This document shows, piece by piece, positions 49,601-64,000 of a DNA stretch of 64,000 nucleotides. Within the stretch, counting starts at the first letter, position 1, and each line of letters opens with the position of its first letter. Position numbers and translations under genes: made by a program. Source of the stretch: Channa striata (lineage: Eukaryota; Chordata; Actinopteri; Anabantiformes; Channidae). Under the pieces are notes generated by a model that had not been told where the DNA came from, searched no databases, and saw nothing but the letters and a program-made list of their open reading frames with translations. Location of the stretch: the NCBI GenBank assembly GCA_033026295.1, contig CM065173.1, forward strand, positions 14,818,517 through 14,882,516. The letters are read 5' to 3'.

Positions 49601-51848
49601 CATATTACAAGAAACTTTGTTCAAAATGTGTTTAAAAAAAACATGCTTGAAGTGTGGTATGTGGTCACATTCCCAGCAGTTACAGAGACTTGCTCTGCCA
49701 GCAGGCCATCCCTCTCACTAAGAACGTTGAGAAAAACTGGTCTTTGGGTGAAACTCACTAACTAGGCAAAGGAGGCTGTCCCAAAAGATACAGAGTCATT
49801 TTATATCATTTGGGTCAACACAATATGACTAACTGCAAATATGTCAGAAATGTGTGAGTAAATCAACTGTAACAGGTCCTTCATCTTGTGGCTCCATCTT
49901 GTGGAAGGACCTTGTGACAAAACTGAACATATTCTTTTCAATACATTTGGCCAATAACCTTGATTGTTTGTGTATAAACTGTCAGGAAAAATACTGTGTG
50001 ACCAACAGTCAAAAACTGCCAAAATGTTGAGGTTACTGTCACAGAAAACTATGAAACTAAAAATATTCTAATCTGAGAAGTAGATACCAATCAGTTTTCA
50101 GGCTTTTTTTGAAAAACACAACACAAACCAATTTTTAATTATCAAATGTGTAGCATATTCCTTTTCTTGTAAATCAACCAACTATTTCAGCTGTAGAGTG
50201 CTAGTTGTTTTTTTGGGCTCTTGGGAAAATAATAAACTGTCATATGGAGGTTAGTAGGGTCCAAACAACAACAGGTAGCTCCTGTATCTCAACGCTCTGT
50301 AATTTGTGTTGATTCATGAAAACCATTCAGATTCAACCTCTGCTTAATGTCTGTTTAGATCTGTCCACAAACAGCTGCTAACCTCTTTACTTATTTACAG
50401 CCTCACTGCTGTTAGCAAACAAGTAGCAACACCAAGTTCAATCCACAGTCAAAGTCTGACTTCAGTTCTAAGAATAAATACAGATAGAGCAGTTAGCAAA
50501 CTTTGACAGGTTTCGGCAAATCTTTCAGCAAAAGTGATCATCTTACCGCTCTGCTCTGTGTCTGGTTGGCTGTGAATGAATGTAGATTAATCCAGGACTG
50601 CTCTCTTCTGTCCACGTCTGTCTCTCAGTCAGTCATATCACCTGACTTAACAGGAAGGAGTCACAGTACCACTGCTTTCCCATAAAATAATTCCAAGGTC
50701 AACTACAATATAAAGGAAAGTGATTTGCTGGTTGGCTCTTTTGTAATGTTCAATGCTCCTCAGCTGTAAGCAACTGTGTCTCTATCAGAGATTCATGGTT
50801 ATTTCAAGAAATAAAACAGAACTTCTTTGTCCAAGGTTAATGGTCATCAAGGGCACAGTGTTCATTCTGTCATAAAAAAGCCCCACTTTGCACAAATACA
50901 GGATATTAACCCTTTGATACCTGAGATGAAGGATACAATGAGAAAGTGGCTTAATTGAGTTTATTTAAAGTGTAAAACCATTAGCAGCAAAAACAACAAT
51001 TGCTATTCTGATAAAACTGAGCATACATAAACTTGGAAGTGTGCACACTCATTCATTTCATTTATAAGCTAATTAGATGATTTGGTAAAAATAAAGTTAG
51101 ACCCACTACGTTCTTTTAGGTTAATATTTCTAAATGGTTTATATCCTGCAATATAATACAATGTTTTTTCGCAACCTGACTCAACAGTATGTGACAAAGG
51201 AAGAGGAAGAGAGGATCTTGCAGGCCTAGGTTATTGACATCTAGGCCCAACATACATAGGTGTACTGCATCTCTAAAAGTCTCAGGTCCACCCGCTGACT
51301 TCCTGGAAGACAGTAAAAACACAGCCAATCAGAATGGACAAGACAGAGGTGAGACTTGGCTGAGGCCATCACATAACCATGACCTGGATGACTGAGAATC
51401 TTCACAGACGGTTTATATGCTTTAATCATTAATGACAACTTTCTCTAATGTGCATTATGTCGTTCATGAGCAGTCAAATTTCCGACGATTACAAACATTG
51501 TCAAATTGTGTCATCATGTCATCTGTCATCAACGCAAATTTTCTCATTTCTAAAACAGGCAGCATTGCATTGTGGCATTGTTAGTAGAAAGTAGTGTACA
51601 TGCGTTGTACACACCTTTCTTTTCAATCCATTATGGGAATTTAGACTGTGCTAGTGGATGGATTTACACACTCAACATTCAGAAACTACCACAAAATGGC
51701 AACACACTATATAGTGAGAAGGGGGTTTACAGAAACAGAAATGTTGTCAGACAATACTCATGAAATTTATGTGGAGGTAGTCGATGTGAGAACGCACAAA
51801 TCAGAGTAAGACATGCCTGAGATTATCCGGGCTTTATCCTGCAGGTAC

Positions 51849-51884
51849 AAGTGTGTGAGCCCGTGTGTGTGAGCCCGTGTGTGG
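51849..51884. repeat. GTGTGTGAGCCC-type tandem repeat
   Basis: Roughly two and a half copies of a 12-14 bp unit (GTGTGTGAGCCCGTGTGTGT) in intergenic DNA. Confidence 0.7.
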
Positions 51885-52111
51885 AGGATGCTGCTCGGTC
51901 CTGAATGGTTGGGAGGATTTAGAGGAAGACAATGTCTGTGTCCACATTTCTATCAGGCTACTGTCACGGCGTCTGTCTGACTTTTAAGATGCACAGAGAA
52001 AAACACAGAGAATGTTAGACAGCACAGCAGGGCTCCCATCATCACTTTTATCCCTTCCAAAGATCTTTAGTTGCTTTCCACCATCCCACCTCTAACTATG
52101 GAGTTAACGTT

Positions 52112-52258
52112 AGTTAGTGCCACTTCATCAAATACACAGGTAAACCTAATGCAATGCAACACAGCGGCTCTGCCATGACATGGTGATCATTCAAATACAT
52201 GTTTATTATTGAGGTCACAGTGGGTGGCGGAGGTGGTTCTAATGTTTTCGGCAGCGTA
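52112..52258 (+). repeat. Dispersed repeat family, copy D
   Basis: Has diverged AGTGCCACTTCATCAAATAC, CAATGCAACACAGCGGCTCT, GCCATGACATGG, then GTTTATTATTGAGGTCACAG, TGGGTGGCGGAGGTGGTTCT and AATGTTTTCGGCAG. It shares the right half with copy C and the GTGGGTGG block with copy A, which defines the family's 3' part. It lies about 240 bp upstream of the dpf2 start. Confidence 0.7.
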
Positions 52259-52329
52259 TTTGAAATGAATAAGAGACAAAACCCATTTCTAGGTCGTTCC
52301 AATAGATTTTTTTCTTAGCATATTATTGC

Positions 52330-52495
52330 CCGGAATGATCGGAGCATCCTGGCCTGGCCTCTTCACTGCGCCTGTGTTTCCATTTGTTTTAATCCAGCTG
52401 CGTCGTGCAGCAGCGGCTGTTTCTATTAGGTAGGAACGGGAGCTAACAGGTCCGCGCATGCGCACTGTCACTTCTGACAACTGCAATAAGCAAAC
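52330..52495 (+). promoter_or_regulatory. dpf2: dpf2 promoter region
   Basis: CpG-rich relative to its surroundings, with a CCGCGCATGCGCACTGTCA element just upstream of the ATG. GCGCATGCGC is the palindromic NRF1-type site typical of TATA-less housekeeping promoters. CpG richness continues into intron 1 to about 53000. The transcription start is not determinable here. Confidence 0.55.
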
Positions 52496-60053
<7,558 letters not shown>

Positions 60054-60561
60054 CAGCACAGTAGCAAGTCCTGCCCCCTCTACACCAGGACCCTACCCTC
60101 GATCAAAAATGTCAGACGACCTCTGAGTCCGGAGCTCCAGGCTTTGTCAGGATGTAGCGGAGCCAGATAGCAGATCAGCTTTAGAAGTCTTATTATCTAC
60201 AGCATCAATGGGGGGGACTCACAACCAAAACAGACCTCAGATCAGTCAACATGGGGATCAAACCGTCACTACACGCCTGCCTGCAAAGTGCCAGAGGCCT
60301 GCCGTTAAACAAATACATTTATACAGTACCAACACACAGGACTGTTACACACACTAGAGACAAAGATCACGCAGTAACCATAGTTACTGCTGACTCCATG
60401 GGAGCAAATGAATTAGCATCACAGCTAATTATCCTGCACCCTTTCGCACTAAAAGACACAGTGGACAGTCAAGACAGCAGCTTTTTTTCTGCCAAATCAT
60501 TTATTTTTACTCGTGAAATGCTGGGGGGGGGGGCGTCAACATGATTCGGGTCAAGGAATTG

Positions 60562-60563
60562 AA

Positions 60564-60591
<28 letters not shown>
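60562..60591. repeat. (ATT)n microsatellite in dpf2 3' UTR
   Basis: About ten ATT units, followed after a short gap by GAT repeats (60600-60625). Confidence 0.9.
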
Positions 60592-60594
<3 letters not shown>

Positions 60595-61651
60595 ATAACA
60601 TGATGATATGATGATGATGATTATTATTATTGTTCCAGTGGACTTTTGTTGTGGCATTTGTCTGTGTACTTTTGTCTGATCCACTGGAGCATCTTAAAAG
60701 AGGTTTTCCTCAGTGGAGCCTGTCAGTGCCAAGGTCCATCATTACACAAAATACACATGACAACAAGCTTAAAATAATTACTCAAATCATTGTAGTTTCA
60801 TTTTAAATCAGTGGGACAAAGACGGTTAAAAGGACAGAAAATACATGGCTTTGACTTGTTAAGCTGTTAGCACAAAATCTTTGGCCTTGCTAGTTTAGGG
60901 TTACACCAAAACCAGCTCTTTAATGCTAGTTCTCTTATTGGATAGATCAGTTACTTTAACCAGCCACTGTAAAACTGAGCATATGCTGTTGATAGTCAAA
61001 CACATTCACTGTCATTTTTTAACATATTTCTGTTAGACACTATTATTTGGGGGAAAATAAATATTTGATAAATCAGATGTTACTGTTCTTATCAAGGAAT
61101 CTGATAGTGGTTTCTGCTGCTGTTAGTCTAATTTATTAAACTAGTAACCATAAAGGTGCATCAAGAATGTTTTGTGCTAACGTTTTTTAGAAGCTGTTTG
61201 GCAACGAAATTGTCCATGGTCGTTTTTAACAGCTGCTGCCAAACGCATGAAAGATTCATATACAAATTGTAGCAGCTTTTATCATTTGTCACACTGAGGC
61301 GGATTTGCATGCAGATTGCACCTGTATGAATGCACACACTCATCATGTTGTATGTTTGTATTTTTTTTTTTACATTTTGTATTACCTGATAATCTGTTGG
61401 TATTGGGAGTTTTTTCTAGTAGAATTTTGTAAAGTCTATCATATAGCAGACACTTCAAGTATATAGCTCCTAATGCATTCTATGTACTGTATTGACTTTT
61501 TCTATTTTTGTTATGACTGTGACATGTTTGAATTTATTTGATTATTCTGATATGTCAGACCTCCATTATGAGTATTTGTATAATGACGTACTTTGTTGTA
61601 CAATTTTATTTTTACATTTCTTTGGTATTGAAGCCGGTTTAGCCTGACTGA

Positions 61652-61657
61652 AATAAA
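61652..61657 (+). terminator. dpf2: Polyadenylation signal AATAAA, dpf2
   Basis: GAAATAAAAATCACTG followed within 20 nt by TTTTGTTCTGTTGTT, a typical downstream U/GU-rich element. Confidence 0.6.
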
Positions 61658-61670
61658 AATCACTGAATTT

Positions 61671-62670
61671 TGTTCTGTTGTTACTAATTTAAACACAAAA
61701 TAATTTGCACAGTTATCGAGATATTTTAAATTCGCCCCAAAGCTGTAATTGCCTAACCTAATTGATAGTCATCTGTGCAAGTTGAGTTGTCCCTTTAAGT
61801 TCTATTGTTGGTGCAGGTTACCTGCAAAGGGAAGGTGGCAAACATGTATAAAGAAAACAGGACGCAACTTGTAGAAGCTTTTAAAACAAGTTTCAAATCT
61901 TTTAGGAGAGAACTGTTGATTCCACTGTGAAATTTAATTTGTAGAGGGCAATCCAAAGTCACTGACATATATAGATAAAAAACACTAAACTGTTATCTAT
62001 ATAGATTATATGGAAGGATATATGTTGCATAGAATTATACTGATAGTGTGGATTGGGAGACCAGGCATTCTGCTCATCTCCTGTTCCAACTGATGACTCA
62101 GGGATCTGTGTCAGCACGTGGACAGCTCCTTCAACTGGCCTGCAGAGTTCGTTGGAGCTGTCCCAGGTGCTGAAGGGCTGCAGGTAACATCTTTCAGCTC
62201 CAACAGGAATCTGACAGCACGTTGGCAACAACACTCATGTTCTTATGTAACTTTTGTTCCACCATTGAACTACCTTCTGCTGGTTATGGTTTATTAATTT
62301 GCGGTAGACTATGGATGTTATAAGTGACTATGTACCACTTATAACAACCCACACTTACACCCAGCATTGTAATTATAATCTACAGTCAATCGAGGGATGT
62401 TAATGATTTAATTAATTACAAAATGTATGCTAGTCGTCTTTCTTGTAGATCAACAAGTAAAACTGGTGAATTTCATGCATTCTCCATTAGCAACCTTTAG
62501 CCAAAATCTATTGGGAAAATGTTTAATGTTAGATGGTTTTTATTCTCATCTTTTCCTAATTCACGTTCACATTAATTACCTTTCGGTTTAAATCAGGCTT
62601 GTGAATTTTCTGCAGAAGTCTAAAATGTGCATTGTCACCTGAAAAAAACAGAAAATGGCACAGAACAAAG
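61671..62670. other. Gap between convergent dpf2 and slc24 genes
   Basis: AT-rich non-coding DNA. Frames near 61959-62234 show no conserved motif. Nothing identifiable. Confidence 0.5.
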
Positions 62671-62673
62671 CAT

Positions 62674-62679
62674 TTTATT
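62674..62679 (-). terminator. Polyadenylation signal (minus), slc24 gene
   Basis: AATAAA on the minus strand (GTGCAATAAAATGC), about 680 nt past the slc24 stop. It is the best candidate for the 3' end of that transcript. Confidence 0.45.
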
Positions 62680-63355
62680 GCACTCAACAAATGTATACTC
62701 AAGGAGTCTTTCCAAATGCAGACGTTCAAAACAACATATAGCATGTTTGTCTTTGTCCAGCACAAAACCAATACCCTGCAGAAAAGCTTAGTAGGAAAAT
62801 AGGGGAGGGGAGAGACTAAGACAGTCGTGGTTAGTGCAAATATCTGGAGCGTGAGGATCAGCCATGCAATGCCATTTACAGCCACAGATACAAAGCTGGG
62901 AATGAAAACTGGACATAAATAACTGCACTGACTGAAAACCACTTCATGAATGTACATGTATAATCATCTGGTCACTGAGGTTATCTGTGGCAGTCATAAA
63001 GTAAGAAGTAAACTAACACACTTTGGGATTCATGATACAGTATTCTTGGTTTCTGAATACAAATTTAATACTTTATAAATTTGTGGTGAGACAGTGCAGT
63101 TGGGTTCGATTTCACAAAATCTGGGGTGGAGGTACTCGGTACAAAACTATGTAAAATACTCATTTATCAAAGGTAAACAATGTTGCTTTCAGGCAGCTGG
63201 TGTCACAGTAATGCTGCTCAAACACATACAGACACTGATATGAAATGAAAATTCATCTGTCTGCACATCTGATTCATGATGACAAACAAGTGGAAACAAG
63301 TCAGATCAGTGTTTGACCACAACTGTGGCCTTGGTTGTGTATGAGTGTGTGTCCT

Positions 63356-63795
63356 CTACAGCCTTTCGAAGCCGATGGAGCAGAGGAGGAAGATGGCGTA
63401 TAGCAGCATGAGACAAAGTCCCAGCCTGCGGTCCAATCTCCAGCGATTTAGATGGACACACAGGACCTGAGGTTGGACAGAAAGAAAGACAGATCTTAAT
63501 TTCCTGTTGCACAGCCCTAAATATATTCTCATATCCTGCACAGTTGGAAAAGTGAATCAAAAGCTTTCAGGCCAGACAAGGATAAAAACAGATAAAAATC
63601 GCAGATGATGAAAAACAGACAGGTGATGGTGGAAGAGGTGTTGTTTACTCATGTCACATTCTCAGAAATAACATTATATTTGTTTCCATTTCAACAGCAA
63701 AGTAAATATGGTGGCAAAGATCTACTTACAGTAAGTGTGACTGAGGCCAACAGCAGAATCACTGAGTACACCAGACCTTTGCTATTGATTGTCAC
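63356..63795 (-). CDS. K+-dependent Na+/Ca2+ exchanger, C-terminal exons (SLC24A3/A4-type), partial
   Basis: The last two coding exons on the minus strand are 63795-63730 (22 codons) and 63466-63356 (36 codons plus stop); all junctions are phase 0. NCKX exchangers move Ca2+ out of cells using Na+ and K+ gradients. Seen: VTINSKGLVYSVILLLASVT leading into VLCVHLNRWRLDRRLG and a final membrane helix LCLMLLYAIFLLCSIGF. This matches the last two transmembrane helices of SLC24A3/A4 ('INSKGL-YSV', 'HLNKWRLDRKLG', 'YAIFL'), not SLC24A1/A2. The protein ends GFERL, whereas SLC24A3/A4 continue with a conserved tail of about 15 residues. The upstream exons lie past the right edge of the window, so the paralogue cannot be named. 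Confidence 0.82.
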
Positions 63796-64000
63796 CTAAA
63801 AAATAAAAATCTAAGCATTAATCATTCAGAATTTAAATGTATGTAAATAAAACATGCAGTTACTCTCTTTGTTTTTCATTTTTTTGGCTGTAGTTTTAGA
63901 TGATATGATGTAATGATAGTATTCAGTAGGAACAGTTATGTTTCTGGCTGCCTGACAAATGCAAGTAGCAGTGTCCACTCCTTTTCTGTTTTTGTCTTTA

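Larger units (their letters stand above)
46698..52495. other. Intergenic, slc5a7-like to dpf2
   Basis: 5.8 kb between two divergent genes. Mostly AT-rich and non-coding. It has a short GTGTGTGAGCCC tandem (51849-51884), repeat copy D (52112-52258), and CpG-richer DNA from about 52330 that belongs to the dpf2 promoter. Two possible minus-strand splice units near 49500 and 50550 were considered and not accepted. Confidence 0.6.
60054..61670 (+). other. dpf2: dpf2 3' UTR
   Basis: About 1.6 kb from the stop codon to the AATAAA at 61652-61657, the first strong signal in GT/T-rich context. It includes an ATT microsatellite at 60562-60591 with adjacent GAT units to about 60632. No further coding exon is present. 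Confidence 0.55.

Noticed and set aside
49437..50569. Two minus-strand splice-like units: a 23-nt unit at 50547-50569 and a last exon from 49531 encoding FADIVKKHMCMGGAVRF
   Set aside because: The acceptor of the second unit is very good and the phases agree, but I recognise no protein, no upstream exons fit, and a 23-nt exon is weak evidence.

Overview
This is teleost fish genomic DNA. The coding exons are short, sit in long AT-rich introns with GT/AG borders, and encode proteins very close to vertebrate EHD1, MAP1LC3C, DACT, TTC9C, SLC5A7, DPF2 and SLC24 families. The non-coding DNA carries teleost-type repeats: tRNA-derived SINEs with the 'CCTTGGGCAAGACAC' core, the 'CTTTGGATAAAAG' SINE tail, an L2-like LINE end, and many di-, tri- and tetranucleotide microsatellites. 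There are no bacterial or viral genes and no CRISPR array. All gene models below were assembled by hand from splice sites and reading phase; every internal junction joins in phase.

Layout, left to right: 1-2750 is flank with no firm gene. 3265-15680 (+) is a six-exon ehd1. 21479-22307 (-) is a compact four-exon LC3C-type autophagy gene. 25138-36017 (+) is a Dapper/DACT family gene, most likely dact4, with a very large last exon. 37444-39265 (-) is a three-exon ttc9c. 41632-46697 (-) is an eight-exon high-affinity choline transporter-like (SLC5A7-like) gene. 52496-60053 (+) is an eleven-exon dpf2. 63356-63795 (-) holds the last two coding exons of a K+-dependent Na+/Ca2+ exchanger (SLC24A3/A4-type) whose 5' part lies beyond the window. 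dact4/ttc9c and dpf2/slc24 are convergent pairs; slc5a7-like and dpf2 diverge.

The genes do not form one pathway: they cover endosomal recycling (EHD1), autophagy (LC3C), Wnt/Dishevelled and TGF-beta modulation (DACT), a TPR co-factor (TTC9C), choline/Na+ uptake (SLC5A7-like), BAF chromatin remodelling (DPF2) and Ca2+ extrusion (SLC24). What unites them is ancestry. EHD, DACT, TTC9 and DPF families all have members on human 11q12-13, 19q13 and/or 14q, so the window looks like one intact copy of a block duplicated early in vertebrate history. Its dact gene sits where human 11q13 has none.

Points most worth checking are the dact4 gene (no C-terminal PDZ ligand, no recognisable leucine-zipper exon), the LC3C gene hidden in short exons, the shortened C-terminus of the SLC24 protein, the dispersed repeat family with a SINE inserted into one copy, and a possible small spliced transcript divergent from ttc9c.
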